The translations under genes and the position numbers were made by a program. The notes under the pieces are model-generated. The model made no database searches. It had not been told where the DNA came from and was given only the letters and a program-made list of their open reading frames with translations. Positions 32,303 to 47,731 of a stretch of DNA of 64,000 bases are shown here, one piece after another. Origin of the DNA: Isoetes taiwanensis. Lineage: Eukaryota > Streptophyta > Lycopodiopsida > Isoetales > Isoetaceae. The stretch is from positions 3,447,799-3,511,798 of the forward strand of contig JAJEKV010000040.1 of NCBI GenBank assembly GCA_021234155.1. The letters run 5' to 3'. Every line of letters begins with the position of its first letter. Within the stretch, counting starts at the first letter, position 1.

Positions 32303-34217
32303 GTGATCAGCTACAAGGTTTGTGTTTCTTATTTTATAGATATGATTAAGATAGATGTGACAGAAGTGTCAATTTTAATGTGTTACTCTATGTTATGCAG
32401 AGAAAAAAGGAAAGCGGAAGGCTACTTGAATGAACGCAGTGGGATTGTAGTTCATAAGTTTCTAGTTTCAGATGTTACCTTATATGTCATTTTCATTCCA
32501 AACCAAAAGTATCTAAGTTAGTTTACTTTCATTCATTCCAAATGCTGAGATACAGGTCTGAAATACTTTGCCATGTTCAGTCTAAGTTAGTTTATTTCAT
32601 TCGTTCCAATTTTTGGGATAGTCTGAGATGCTTTGTCATGCTCAGAAGGAAAATCTAGGCAGTTTAAGATTTTAAATGAAACTAAGGAAATGTGACCACA
32701 TGATATACATTTTGCATAGAGTTTTTACTCCATAAGTTCCAGTTCAAATTTACTTATATTTATTTATCTAATGGTTGTACATGTCTTGTCGTGTATGTCT
32801 AAGGTTTCAAAAGGCAAACAAATACATAATCGAATTAGTGAATCGGATGCCTGTATGACTTCAGACGATCATGTATGGTGGAAAATTCGTGGAAATTTTT
32901 TAATTTGTTGACACACAGGGATGATTTGAATGTTGTCTGGGCAATCCGAATTGCTTTAAGACATAAGTTCGAAGAATGTATGTATCCGGTCAAAGGGTGA
33001 ATGGTAATCGGGTCAATGCCCGATGAACAGTGCCATTTTTGAAACTATTGAAATTGGAATTTTATAAAAACACTATTCCTTAGGATATGATAAGTTAATT
33101 GAAAGAGATATTCAAATGAGAATTGTCTATCATTTTTTTGGACTAATATCTCTCAAAAGTGAGAAAAACTTACCCAAAAATTGATTAACAAAGTGTAGAT
33201 TGAAGGAATAGTTGTGGCTTCTGATAGGTTGCAAATGCAACAAATTGAGTAATTACCACAACTATTTGGAATCAATTACCATGCAACAAATCCTTCAATC
33301 TATTCCTAGGGAGGCTCGCGAGCAGCTAAGGCGAGACAAAGCCTGTTAGATGTAAGCTTGACATAAACATACCATGCAATTGCCACAAATGTGGTCATTA
33401 TGTCATTTTTGCGTGACGCAATATTGACGCAAAAGGACCCATGCATAGCGTCAACCTCGTGACATTTAATGGGCCTTTGAGAATGCCCATAGCATCACTT
33501 TGTTTGACATTATACCGATAGAAAACACTCTATTTTGTTGTAGCGAAAACTGAAGACAACAATGTTCACACGCATGGCCATGAAGCCAAGTAAAAGGGGT
33601 GTACAAGTATACAAAGAAACAAGCTAAGCTCATATGATGGCTACATTATTTTTCAACATTGTATGCTAATAGCAACCCCTCGTGGGAGCTCGCCAATACT
33701 ACACAAGTTCAATAGCAATTCGGTCTTCGGGACAAAAATGTCCCATTCTATTCTATTCTATACTTTGACCTATAGTTGGGGATGCCATGAAGGCAGAAAG
33801 TTGCATTCCCCTAACGATGGATTGGTAAGGAGGTTCTCCCTTTCTAACCCTTGGAAATTGTGTCCAGAGTTTGGTTCTATTCGCATCGATCCATAGTCCC
33901 TTAGCGGGCACCTAGATCTCTACTCAGCTAGGTCGCTGAGGAAAACACCTTGACGAGCCCCTGGATGATTGGAGGTAATGTTATGGGCTCTTCTACGGAC
34001 GCTGTGGTGCCCAAGCTTCAGGTCCCGCCTTTAGTGATGGTTGATCCTATCCTCAAGCAGAAATAGAATTCTCACTAGCAAAAACAATGCTACAATTGCA
34101 CATACAATCTTCATTGTTATTTTTCGTTATTTGAATGTCAGCACTTTTTTATTTAAATGTTGGACAGCGTGGCACTCTGATTATGTGTTGCAGATGCTAA
34201 TGTTGCATTTTATAGGC
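32303..34217. other. Gene-free stretch upstream of the NDUFAF7 gene
   Basis: I see no coding exon. The segment at 33300-33560 and the more GC-rich stretch at 33660-34040 have the look of old repeat sequence, but no terminal repeats or motifs can be defined. The promoter of the NDUFAF7 gene should lie at its right end; no clear TATA box stands out. Confidence 0.5.
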
Positions 34218-37172
<2,955 letters not shown>

Positions 37173-38675
37173 ATTCAAATGTTTACAAAAAGCCTATGCC
37201 AGAATGCAGATTTTGGCCAGTTTATCATAAGCAACAAATTTCTAGCTCCACTCCTAGAAAAAGTTTTCTATCAGGTAGATTTCAAAATTGAGTACTGTTG
37301 TCCAATGCTGCTAGGCTTTACAATACTTCGATGGATAAGTTGCATGTATCCTATACTACATTTTTGCAAATGCAAATCAAGTTTCTTGTATTATGCCTCA
37401 TTCAAGGGTCTTATGTCGCTTGCAGCTTGGATTTTCTCGTGTTCACCCTCTTACCTTATCATGGTTACTGATCCATCAAATAGTTGAAGTGCATGGTTGT
37501 GACCACCATCCAACCTCTCAATTGTTTTCTTTTCAGGCTTCTCTCTAATTCTCTAGCTAGAACCCTTAAGACCCAGTAAATGCGGCCTGTGCACAAGAGC
37601 CCACCTGGCTGTGGATGCTATGATGTGATTCAGCATCAAATAATGGGTATGAGGGTGGGGTCTTGACTAGCTTGGTTACAGGACTCCTATAATGTGCTAG
37701 GTTTATAGCCGGTCACTGAGTGTGGGTCGGGTATGGATCTGACACTCCCTGGGTCATAGGCGACGTGCCTATATGGACGTCCTGGACTCGAACGGGCATG
37801 GTGAGCCAGCCTTTAGATTTAGAGGAGCAAGTTGGGTACGGATGCGGGGGTCACTGAGGTGGCACGCGTTCTCTAGCACACCCAGGGATCAGTCATGCCC
37901 GGGGAGGGGACGCCTCCCTGACCTGCCCCATTAGACCAAAGAGATGTAACCCGGAGTAGTCTCATAGAGTGATTCCATGGGATTGCGTCTCCGGAGGGCT
38001 ACCATCACGCCATAGCATGTTTCAGCCTATCTGTAAAGTGTGCACAGGAGGGGCGGTTAGAGTGGACTACCCTAACCATTGTTCTATGCCAGCCAATGCC
38101 ATGTTATATCTCTGTCTGCTGACAACTTGAAGCCTTGAACGTCCGTCGACCGCATGGAGTCTGAACCCAGGGTAGAGCCTTATTTATGATATATTGCCTA
38201 TGTTATCTTGTGCTTGTATCGCTATTTAGTTGATGATGATGGATGGGCCACCCTTCGCGGTGGTATATTATTTTGAGCATGATTGTTGTGTGCTAACATG
38301 TATGTACGCTTCCATTGTATAGGACTCCCATAGAGGACGTGGGACGAATGACACCTCCGTATTCCTCGCTCGGACACTTGGCCATCCCAAGTGGTGAGTT
38401 ACACGGAGGGAGGGCCTTCCCATGGTGATGTAGTTGCCACGGGAGGGGAATTCCCTGTATTTATACGATGGGAGCATCGTATAGATTCTGGGAGCGTCAT
38501 AGGCTTCTTGTAAAGCTTCAAAAAAACTTTCTATTTTTAGATTGAAGTGCTTACCCGTTATCATCTACACTATTCCAGAACATTCTAGAAAATTTAGAAG
38601 ATTCCAGAGCTATCTAGAACATTCTAGAACATTTTTGAATTGATTAGGTCTCACCCTTAACTATATGAATTTCAA
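37173..38675. other. Gene-free stretch, probable old repeat sequence
   Basis: No gene is supported. From about 37600 to 38560 GC content rises and the text resembles decayed retroelement flank sequence (short GC-rich direct phrases, an ORF-less region). At 38575-38630 the phrase ttctagaa/cattctaga repeats several times. I cannot define element ends. Confidence 0.45.
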
Positions 38676-38679
38676 CAAA

Positions 38680-38840
38680 CTAATGCTTGACCTAGTGGTA
38701 AGCATGGGGGGTTTGGGAGGCGAGTATCAGGGTTCAAATCCCCCCACAACATAAACTTTTCAAAGCCCCCCAATCAAAATGGAGGGAGAGGACGGAGGAT
38801 CAAGATCGTGCCACATGGCGCCTCTTGATCGTTGATGGGG
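38680..38840 (+). mobile_element. tRNA-derived SINE-like sequence
   Basis: An A-box-like acctagtggtaagc (38689-38702) is followed about 30 bp later by a perfect B box, ggttcaaatcc (38731-38741). The spacing fits an internal RNA polymerase III promoter. The surrounding stretch does not fold into an intact tRNA cloverleaf that I can see, so a tRNA-derived SINE head or tRNA pseudogene is more likely than a functional tRNA. Confidence 0.55.
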
Positions 38841-38846
38841 GCGGAC

Positions 38847-39164
38847 TTAATCACTTACATAGATTAGATAATGAAAGACAGACTGAAACTTACAATTAGC
38901 ACACAGCTCAGGAAAATTACATTGAGATCTTATTTTTTCTTTTCCCATGTCTGATGGTGTGTATAGGTGCCTGACCTGGATATATACTTCCCCTCTAACC
39001 TCAAATCCAACAACAATAGTCTTCCAATGGGATGAAATCACATTTCTCCTGCTTTTGATCACCTGGTGAGGACCTCTGAGTGGCGGTCGAATCGTAATGA
39101 AGCTACCAAGAGATACATTGAAGCAGCCATAATCGTTCTCAACTGTGACAGGATTAATCGCCAT
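38847..39164 (-). CDS. Unidentified exon-like ORF
   Basis: The minus-strand frame 39164-38847 encodes 105 residues. The first 90 have balanced, protein-like composition (MAINPVTVENDYGCF at the start, RGEVYIQVRHLYTPSDM in the middle). The latter phrase loosely recalls BAH-type domains, but this is too little for an assignment. A splice donor may end it before the window of low-complexity residues. Confidence 0.3.
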   Translation of the reverse strand: MAINPVTVENDYGCFNVSLGSFITIRPPLRGPHQVIKSRRNVISSHWKTIVVGFEVRGEVYIQVRHLYTPSDMGKEKIRSQCNFPELCANCKFQSVFHYLIYVSD

Positions 39165-40693
39165 CTGAAACGAACCGACAAGCTAATTAGAACCTGAATT
39201 AGATAAAATCAAAGAACTAGAATGGAATGACAAAGATAATGAGCAAACGGACCGAGGGCCAAAAAGCCGGACGACTTTGGGGGTACTTGGGGCGGTAATT
39301 CAGGGCCAGAATAATTTGTAATTATTGCTTTCTGTCCACCAGACCTCCAGGGCATGTAGGTAAGGAAAATGTCGAAATTCTACCTTCACAACACCTGGCA
39401 TGGGAAGGCAGGCACGATGGAAGAAAAGGTTGGACGCGCTCGCAAATTTATTGGCCGCGCGATTTCCTCCTTGGCATCGAGCTTGGAATAGTAAGTGATG
39501 CCACAAAACCTCGAATTCATAACAAGGTCTTTGCCAGCTTCCTTATTCAAAACAAAGCCATTAGACTTTCTGCAAAGCATGGTTACAACCAGTTATTGCC
39601 TTGGCAAGCTTGATTTCTTGGGACTTTATTTGTCGAATCTAATTCAATGCTTGAGCTATAATCCACTTACATCATTTTGAATTGCTGAATCTAATGCCTT
39701 AGGATTTAAACCTTCTAGAATGGCTTGAACTTGGCCAGAATCCAATAGGTCGGATGGGTTAACTCCATTACTGCAGTAAATTTGCAGTTAATGACGTGAG
39801 GTGAATCCCTCCAATACAGGAACTTCGTAGAGCAGGGTTTCGTGTGTTAGGGTAGGTCTGTTGCTGGTTTGCAAGTAGATGATGGAAAGGAGCCATAATG
39901 CAAGCTCAAGAGGATCAAAGAGAACTCAGGCACTCAATAAATAACGCTAAGGGATTCTATCATTTACACCATCAAATTGGTACATCCAATGGTACAAAAA
40001 AAAAAAAATTCTATCAGCCATCTCCCCAAGGGTTTGCCCTTCGGGCGACCCAATTATGCGAGGTCTAACTTTGCCAAATAAATCACATCAAACTTTTCTA
40101 GTAGTAACCATACATACAAAATTGGAATATGGTTTGGTTTGGTTTGGTTTGATTTGGTTTGGCGAGATTTTAACGTCACGCCACAAGGCAGCATCCTATG
40201 GGACATGTGACACTTTACAACACACCCAGATGGGTCCTGCCCCCACCACTTTACATTGCTGAAGTAGGTCCTTCCCCCACCAACTTTGCATTGCATTGAA
40301 GGAATAGTGATTAGAATATATATAAGGATTCAAGCTTCAAAAACAAGGTGCTGGACACGAAGGGTTGCCCTCTGGTATCCTGAAAGGAATGTGCACATAG
40401 TCTTTGATGCGTAGTGCTCTGAACTAAGAATAAGTTCATGATTGTTTAACTTTGTTGATCTCAACAAAACTAATGTTAAATACAGACTAGAAACGTGTGC
40501 CCGGCGATGCCAGGCATTAGTCCTAGACGTGTGGAATGGCTAGAGGTAATAAACTTTATAGGTGCAATAAAGAGCTACAAAATGTAATTATGCCTATAGA
40601 TGTAATAGAGTGCCAAGTGCGAGCGAAGGGTTGTAGATGAGATGTAATCGTGTATGTAGATTCAAGGTTCCTAAGCAATATAGAGCTTGGTAA
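39165..40693. other. Gene-free stretch
   Basis: No gene is seen. It holds a short A-run at 39997-40009, a TTTGG microsatellite at 40131-40161, and at 40497-40640 a sequence that recurs in diverged form on the other side of the LINE at 44425-44560. Confidence 0.5.
40131..40161. repeat. (GGTTT)n microsatellite
   Basis: About six copies of ggttt, with one interruption (gattt). Confidence 0.9.
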
Positions 40694-40699
40694 GCCACC

Positions 40700-43442
40700 A
40701 TGTTGGACTCCATCTTTAAGAGCAAAATCAAATATACTAATGATATGGACTCTGGCTCTTCAGGATTCTTTTTCAGGGTAGCTAAGAGTAGGGTTCTTAG
40801 AAATTCCATTACTGAGACTATTGATGATCAAGATATTAAATATAATTCTCACTCTGACATTGCAAATTTCTTCAAGAGTAGATACATGGACTTTTTTAAA
40901 GGCAAACCAATTCCTCCCAATGAGATCTCGGATGCTAATGACTTTTTCTCCACTGTCAATAATATTTTACCTGATCCTCTTGAAACCATGGATGAGTCTC
41001 TTACTGCCATTCCTTCTCCTAATGAGATTTTTGACACTCTCAAGTCCTTTAGTAATGGTAAATCTCCTGGTCCTGATGGTTTTCCAGCTGAATTTTATAT
41101 CAAATTCTGGGATATTCTTAGAAATGACTTGATCTCCTTAGTTACTGCCTTCTGGAATTCTAATCATCTTCACCCTTCTATTTCCAGTGGCCTTATCTCC
41201 TTGATTCCTAAGGTTGATCACCCCTCGAAGTTTCAAGATTGGAGACCAATCTCTCTCACAAACACTACCTATAAACTTTGTGCCAAGATCATTGCTCTCA
41301 GAATTAAAAGCTTTCTTCAAAGAAATGTTAGCCCAAATCAATCTGCTTTCCTTCCAAATAGATATATCTTGGATAATTATGTGGCTGCTATAGAGGGTTT
41401 GCATTGGAATAAAATCTCTAATCAAAATTGCATTCTCCTCAAACTGGATTTCAAGAGAGCTTTTGATTCTGTAAGATGGGATTTCTTAGATTTTGCTATG
41501 TCCAAAATTGGTTTTCCTCCTAAGCTTATTAGTCTTATTCATGGTCTCAATGCTAGATCGAACTCACCGTTTTCTTATCAATGGTGTCCCTTCAGGTTTC
41601 TTTCCTCTTTCTTGTGGAGTGAGACAAGGTTGTCCTCTTGCTCCTTACTTATTCTTAGTGGCTGCTGAGCTTCTTACCAAGGTCATCATGCATTATCAGA
41701 ATACTGCTCAAATAAAAGGCCTAAAACTTCCAAATTCTAATGATAGCATTACCATTCTCCAATATGCTGATGACACTTTCTCCTTCCTTGATGCTGATCT
41801 TCTGAATATCACTCTTTTCCTCAAGATTCTAGGTCAGTTTTCTGCTGCCTCTGGTATTCATTTGAACTTGAACAAGAGTATGATTATTGGGGATATCAAT
41901 ACTCCAACTCTAGCTGGGATAAATGTTCTTCCTTCCAATCATGCAACCAAATTACTAGGTATGCCTCTTTCTATGGATCATAGCATCAAAGGTCTTAGGG
42001 ACCCTATTCTCTTGAGAATTAAAAAGAAGCTGAATAATTACAGGAATTACCTCTCTCTTGCAGGCAGAACTATTATTGCTAATGTTGTACTTGCTAGCTC
42101 TCATGTGTATTTTTCAACAGCCTTAGTAGCTCCAAAATGTGTTTATTTGGAGCTTGAGAAAATCCTTAGAAACTTTATTTGGAAGGGTAGTCATTTGGTC
42201 AACTGGAATTCTATCTGCAAACCAAAATCTTCTGGTGGATTAGGATGCAAAAATCTTTTCAGACAAGCACAAGCTCTTGCTTGGAAGTTTATCTGGAAAG
42301 TCATTCATGGAAATCCTTCTCCTGCCTGCAATTTCATTAGATACTGGATTTCTCTGAGTCATCCTTATGGACATCCCTCTATTCAGCACTTGCTCCCTCA
42401 TTCTGCTTTCAATCAGCTGAGACCAGCCACTAATATCTCCCCTCTTATGTGTAATCTTATTAAGGCTTGGAATGCTATTTCTCCTAACTTTAAATTTATT
42501 ACTAGAGATAAGCTTCATGGTGATACTACAATCTTCTGGAATCCTATATTAGTTGAGCAGAATTCCCCTGTTCTTGCTATTAAGCATCCTAGAATTTATA
42601 AGAAGTGGTATGAGGCTGGATTATTATATCTTAAAGACTTGATTATTGATGGGAGAGTTATCTCTTGGACTAGATTGAAGGCTATTATTAGAGGTACCTC
42701 ATCTGATAAGAAAATCTATTCTCTCATCAAACCTTTTCTCACAAACTTATCCCTCAATCCAGATGGAATTGATTGGACCATAAAGGGAAAAGGAGTTTAC
42801 AAAGTGAAGAATGTGTATAATGCTATGTCCTCTAACATGGATCATTGCAAAGCTATGCTGAAATGGTCTATTTCTCATGATCAGCTTAGGAGTCTTTTTG
42901 ATAATATTTGGAATTCTTATTGTCCCCCGAAAATTTCCTATTTTATCTGGCTTCTTGCTAATGGCAGTCTGAATAATCTGGTTTCTGTATCCAAAAGAAA
43001 TCCCAACATCTCAGCAAATTGCCCTCTAAATTGTAACAGTCTTGAGGATATGTCTCATATTTTCTTTTGCTGCAAGTTGGATGATTTTTGGACTTGGATT
43101 GCTGCTAAATTTGATATTGTGACTAATGGAGATCTTCTCTCCCTTGTGCAACATAATGATATATTTACAAACTCAATTATTTACATTGCTCTATGGAATA
43201 TTTGGAAAGCAAGAAATCGAGTGTTATATGGTCATAAGAATCCTTCCAATTTTTGGATAAAGATGCACTTTCAGTTTGATTTTGAGACTATTGCAACTGC
43301 TCATAAAAAGAAATTTGGAGCTAACTTTGACAGGAAATGGGAGGCCTTTGGACAGTTTAGGGGACATTACAATTTATTTGCTTCAAATCTTAATGTTGTG
43401 GATTCTAACTTGTTTCTCTCTGATTATCCTAGAGTATCTTGA
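40700..43442 (+). pseudogene. LINE reverse transcriptase with zf-RVT C-terminus, one frameshift
   Basis: Frame 1 (40700-41590) carries GKSPGPDGFPAEFYIKFW, GLISLIPKVDHP, DWRPISLTNTTYKL and LKLDFKRAFDSVRWDFL. Frame 2 (from about 41560 to 43442) carries GVRQGCPLAPYLF, the catalytic LQYADDTFSF, GRTIIANVV and the C-terminal zinc-binding region with LWNIWKARNRV. A single indel near 41560-41590 separates the two. Otherwise more than 900 codons are open, so the insertion is young or only lightly decayed. Confidence 0.92.
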
Positions 43443-44246
43443 ATTCTTGCGTGGAGAGGGGAGCAATAAATTCGACAGCAGCCACTCTCCCTTCAGTCAG
43501 ACTTCACATGATCATATTATGAAGAATGATATTGCCACCTCCATAAAATCATTTCTTATGAAGAAAGGGCATAAGAGACTCCTGAAAGAAAGTGAAGATT
43601 TGTGGGCAGGCATTTTTTGCAGAGAGGTTGTCCAAATCCATTGCCTTTGGAATTTTCTGTCAATCAACAACTTCATTCTTAATGAAGCTCAGCTGACAAG
43701 GTACATATCTATGTACTATAATCACAGACTATTGGCAGATCTTTATGGGTCACTACTTTTACTTCTGGAAGGAAGGGGCATGTTCCGTCTATTCTACCAC
43801 AATAATTGGGCACCCAATCATTATCTTTTTGGAACTATAGATGGCTTCAATGCATACTTCAACTCTGTCTTCTCATCTCAGACCTGATATATCCATGCTC
43901 TTGGCCTATCATCCAGGAAACACGTTTTTGCTCTTATTTAATTTAGTGCTGGCTTACCTTTTTGGTGGATTCAATTTTGGCAGGTTATCAGTTTTCTTTC
44001 AAGGTCCACAAATTCTACTCTGCATTGTGGAAGATACAAAAATTTTCTGCTCTCCAAGAACGTGAATACTATCGGATCTTCTTAATAGTAGCTGCTCATC
44101 ACTTTCATTGGATACAAACTTATTTTCAGTGTCCTGTTGTTATTTGCTGATTCTGATACACATTTTGGTATGCTTATCTATAAAGGCATACTATTACAAT
44201 GTATCTGAGATTTTATAATTAATGACAAAACCAACTCTTACTTTCA
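43443..44246 (+). other. LINE 3' region
   Basis: It lies between the RT stop and the poly-A tail. It contains an ORF-like stretch at 43434-43887 without recognisable motifs, then AT-rich sequence. It is probably the 3' untranslated part of the LINE. Confidence 0.5.
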
Positions 44247-44271
44247 AAAAAAAAAAAAAAAAAAAAAAAAC

Positions 44272-45198
44272 TAAATTTGTGGTAATGATGACATGGTTGA
44301 TAGCATTGCATGTCCATCTAAGATATGCTCTATGTTCATTGGCATTCATGATGTGATAAATGAGTGATTTATCAAACATGTTTGACATGTTCAATCATTT
44401 AGTACTATTATCTTGGGCCAGACAGTGTGACCGACGATGCATGGCATTAGTCTTGAGCATGTGGAAGGTAGATGTAATGGAGTTTACAAGTGGAATAGAC
44501 TGTTGTAGATACTAAGAATGGAATGGAGTGCTTAGATGCGAACATTGTGCATAATATATGGAGTGGGATGAGAAATACAATTGATGCTTTTAAATAGGAA
44601 CATAGCATTAAGATAGATAGTTGGATGGATGGATGGATGGATAGAATTTTAACGTCCACGTGAAGCTTTCGGAGCTTATAAGCAACATCTTATGAGCTCA
44701 TTATCATGGCATGAGAATATGGGACCCAAACAAAAAATTAATACAAAATACCAAACTGTATACAAAGACTTAATCGTCCAAGTATACCATATAGCAAAAA
44801 AGCTAATGAATAAAATAATTAAAGGAAAAGAAATATGAAATTTAAATGCAGTTGGACAGTGCAAGAAATACAAAATTTGGATGCATTGAACAGTGCAGCC
44901 TCTTCTTCACGTGTAGACAGCGTCACAATTGCTGTCTTGTTAACCTAATATGCGTGTGGAACATATAGACTTAGTTGGATAAACTTTTTTTGCTTAAGCA
45001 TATATAAAGAAAAAAAGGAGGGTAAATTGCAAGTTCTATACGCTTCTCTAAAGTCATTATCTTTTGAAAAAAGGCATCCTCTAGAGTTTAGCATGAAGAT
45101 GGGTTCCATAACATAAATAATTGAGTTTCCGTGAAGGCAATTCTATGCTCAATTATATATCATGTAAATGTGCCAGGCATCTGCCACAAATGAAATTT
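44272..45198. other. Gene-free stretch right of the LINE
   Basis: No gene is seen. A GGAT microsatellite lies at 44626-44643, and 44425-44560 repeats, in diverged form, the sequence at 40497-40640. Confidence 0.5.
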
Positions 45199-46406
45199 TC
45201 ATGCCACAGCAACTTGAGAAGCTGGCAACTGCTCTTCAGCTATCCATTCTGTCATAGAATGCTCCACCTGCAGCATAATATTATAATGCTTATATAACAT
45301 AAAGTAAACTGAAAAGATAAAAGAAAATGAAGAAAGCCTCATCCGCAATCTGGGTTTTACCAATATTAAATAGAATTCCACACTTTTTATGTTGTATATA
45401 TATTCAATTGATGGTTTGATCCTGCAACTTGCAGCATTAATTGATGCTCCAACATCTACATTTGGTTCAACTTTTGTATAGCAATCTCCCAACCAAGATC
45501 TGTGAACTGAATGAAACAAACAACATTGTAAGTGGTTCAGCAGAACTGGGCTAAAGAATTCTAAGTTAGGAAGTAAAAAATTGGATTGTACCCATATTCT
45601 TGGCACATAATGCAAAGGGCAAACAACAAAAAGAAAAAGCACCTCTTCCGAGTTGTCTTCCTCATAAATAAAGGGCTTCCATTTCCTGTGAGAGAACATT
45701 AGCTAGAACTAATGCAGAAGAATACCTTCAGCTCCGAACAAACCTCATCTCCGAAAGGGCCATCGCTCTCTTCAAACTTTTGAGGTGACCTCTTGATCTT
45801 CCCTTTTTTGCTTTGAACCTGCTCAAGATTATTAGAAAGTTAAATGCATCTGAATTGTATGCTCATAAATTAGATTGAATTTGCTTTTACCGCTTACCAA
45901 GCTCCACCGCCCTGAATAGGTTTATTTGTCCCGCTATATCTCGCATTTGCAAAATCCAAGCAAACCCGAACTGCGTAGAGACCTCCGCAGGCAACAAAGC
46001 ATCCCATTTAACAAACATGTTGCATACACGATCAGAAAAAAAACCTAATAAAGAGTAATATGTAAATACGAAGTTATTACCTCGCTTTGTGCATGCATCG
46101 TAAAAATGTGTCTGTTGCTTTGATATACCCAGTTATTTGTGTTAATCTTTCCCTCTTTGAAAAGAAAAGAAAGAACTTGAGATGGGCATTGTGAAGATCG
46201 TGAGAACTGCAATAGAACAATATAATAAGCCCTTTTGGATATTTAAATCTTACAGTTAAACATGTTTTATTCTGCAAATCCTCTATAACAGGTTCGAATT
46301 TACCCATATAAGAAGAGAAATCCAAAGCAGCTCGGTTTAACAAAGCATATGCCTTCTCTGAAATGCTTTCAAGGAAGTGGAGCTGGGACCTGCAAAACAG
46401 ATGCAA
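45199..46406 (-). CDS. Exons of an unidentified minus-strand gene
   Basis: Several pieces have good splice borders on the minus strand. At about 46391-46303 an exon encodes HFLESISEKAYALLNRAALDF. At about 45820-45726 a piece encodes KKGKIKRSPQKFEESDGPFG. A short one at about 45689-45640 encodes KWKPFIYEEDNSEE. The last, at about 45270-45199, ends QLPASQVAVA and a stop. They look like parts of one small gene, but I could not fix all borders and do not recognise the protein. The gypsy element sits just upstream of the first of these exons, so it may have landed in an intron. Confidence 0.4.
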
Positions 46407-46420
46407 AAATTGATTACAGC

Positions 46421-46648
46421 TAAAATGGACTCTTGACGTGGCACGCTATCTCACCACCCAACCACGAGCCCTCAGCTAAGACACTGCTGCCCCAGAGCTC
46501 TCTCTCGAGCTACTATATAGCATGCACGCCCCCCTTTGGTCCTTCTTTGGACCAAAGGCCCTCTTTGGACCATAGGCCCCCTTTTGGACTAAAAGCCCTC
46601 TTTGGACTAAAAGCCCAAAGAAGCCATCCACGTCCTTGGCATATAGTG
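46421..46648 (-). repeat. Gypsy 3' LTR
   Basis: It matches 51409-51638. It contains repeated inverted phrases (ctttggtcc / ggaccaaag / ttggactaaaag) and a TATA-like ctatatag on the minus strand. Confidence 0.92.
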
Positions 46649-46675
46649 TTCCCCCCCCTCTTGACATTGCAGCAG
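46649..46675 (-). promoter_or_regulatory. Polypurine tract of the gypsy element
   Basis: On the minus strand, aagagggggggg lies directly before the 3' LTR, as required for plus-strand priming. Confidence 0.7.
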
Positions 46676-46699
46676 TCCTCTGCTGCAAAAGGGTGTCTA

Positions 46700-47298
46700 A
46701 ATATCTTTAGCCATCCGAGCATAATCCTTCCTTGGCCCTCGCTTAGGCCGGCTAGTAGAAGCCTGTGCTTGGACTTCTTCTTGTCTCTCAGCTTCCTTTG
46801 CTTTTCGATCTTTATATTCCTTAAGAATATCTGGATAAGCTTCTAAAACATTTTCACGCACCCATGAAGCTTCCTTCCTCCCTCCCTCCCTCCCTCCCTC
46901 CCTCCCTCCCTCCCTCCCTCCCTCCCTTCCTGCCTCCCTCCCTCCCTCCCTCCCTCCCTCCCTCCCTCCCTCCCTTCCTCCATCGGTTTGTGAGCGAACT
47001 TTACCAAATATTGTCTTGAACTAGTGGATTTATCCGCCAAAATTGTTTCCGGCTCTAGAACTTCGGAATCATCAATCAATTCTGGCTCAGTTAACCTCCC
47101 AAGTTGAGGTAACTCCTTACCATGATAAGCCTTTAGGAATGACACATTCACTACATCATGCATTTTCCAACCTTGAGGCAATCTTACTTGATATGCATTC
47201 TCATTGACCACTTTAATAACTTGAAATGGTCCATGGAAATGGGGTGCCAACTTAAGATCGCTTTGCCTCCGGAATAGGCAAGGATAAAGGAACACCAT
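46700..47298 (-). pseudogene. Gypsy integrase C-terminus and chromodomain, split by a microsatellite
   Basis: The minus strand reads KLAPHFHGPFQVI and VVNVSFLKAYHG, then LVKFAHKPMEE, where the chromodomain begins. A (GGGA)n-derived Gly-Arg-Glu run follows for over 30 codons. After the repeat, in a different frame, EASWVRENVLEAYPDILKEY completes the chromodomain, with a basic tail ending at about 46704. Chromodomains direct integration to particular chromatin. Confidence 0.85.
46871..46981. repeat. (CCCT)n microsatellite inside the chromodomain
   Basis: About 110 bp of ccct repeats with two ttcc interruptions. It lies exactly between two halves of one protein domain, so it expanded after or during insertion of the element. 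Confidence 0.95.
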
Positions 47299-47731
47299 GA
47301 GGTTTCTTGTTCGCTTTCTTTATCCGTTTACAAGTAACACAATGACGAATATGAACCAAGACATCTCTCCGCAATCCAGGCCAAATAAAGTATAGTTCAA
47401 GCTTTGCCAAAGTCGCCCCCACGCCCCGATGATCCGCAGTAGGTGCATCATGGACTTCTCTAAGAATAAGTGACCGAAAGTCTCGAACAATGCATAGCTT
47501 TGGACCTTTATATAAGAACACATTAACGATCTTATACCCATATGCATTGCCACTTTGAGCCAACAACCAAATATCCTTATAATCATGGTCAGTGGCATAC
47601 AACGGCTTCATTTCCTCCAAATGGTTGGATTGTGCGATAGAAAGAGAACAAACTGGATAATGCCGACTTAAAGCATCAGCTACAACATTCTCTTTACCAG
47701 GACGAGAAATCATATTGCTGCATAAAAGCAA
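47252..47731 (-). pseudogene. Gypsy RNase H end and integrase zinc domain
   Basis: It contains GKENVVADALSRH, then the HHCC integrase zinc domain (HDAPTADHRGVGAT, HIRHCVTCKRIKK). It runs directly into the C-terminal KLAPHFHGPF region near 47270, which means the DDE catalytic core of roughly 0.6-0.7 kb is missing. Confidence 0.88.

Larger units (their letters stand above)
40694..44271 (+). mobile_element. 5'-truncated L1-type LINE with poly-A tail
   Basis: A non-LTR reverse transcriptase covers 40700-43442. A 25-base A-run at 44247-44271 ends the element. ORF1 and the apurinic endonuclease are missing, as expected from incomplete target-primed reverse transcription. The 5' cut lies at about 40690. 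I could not find a convincing target-site duplication. Confidence 0.85.

Noticed and set aside
38689-38760. Functional tRNA gene
   Set aside because: The boxes fit, but acceptor, anticodon and T arms do not form a proper cloverleaf.
43434-43887. Separate gene after the LINE RT
   Set aside because: It lies between the RT stop and the LINE poly-A tail and has no motif; more simply the LINE 3' region.
46433-46846. Plus-strand ORF across the gypsy 3' LTR
   Set aside because: The same ORF appears in the other LTR at 51421-51636; it is LTR sequence read on the wrong strand.
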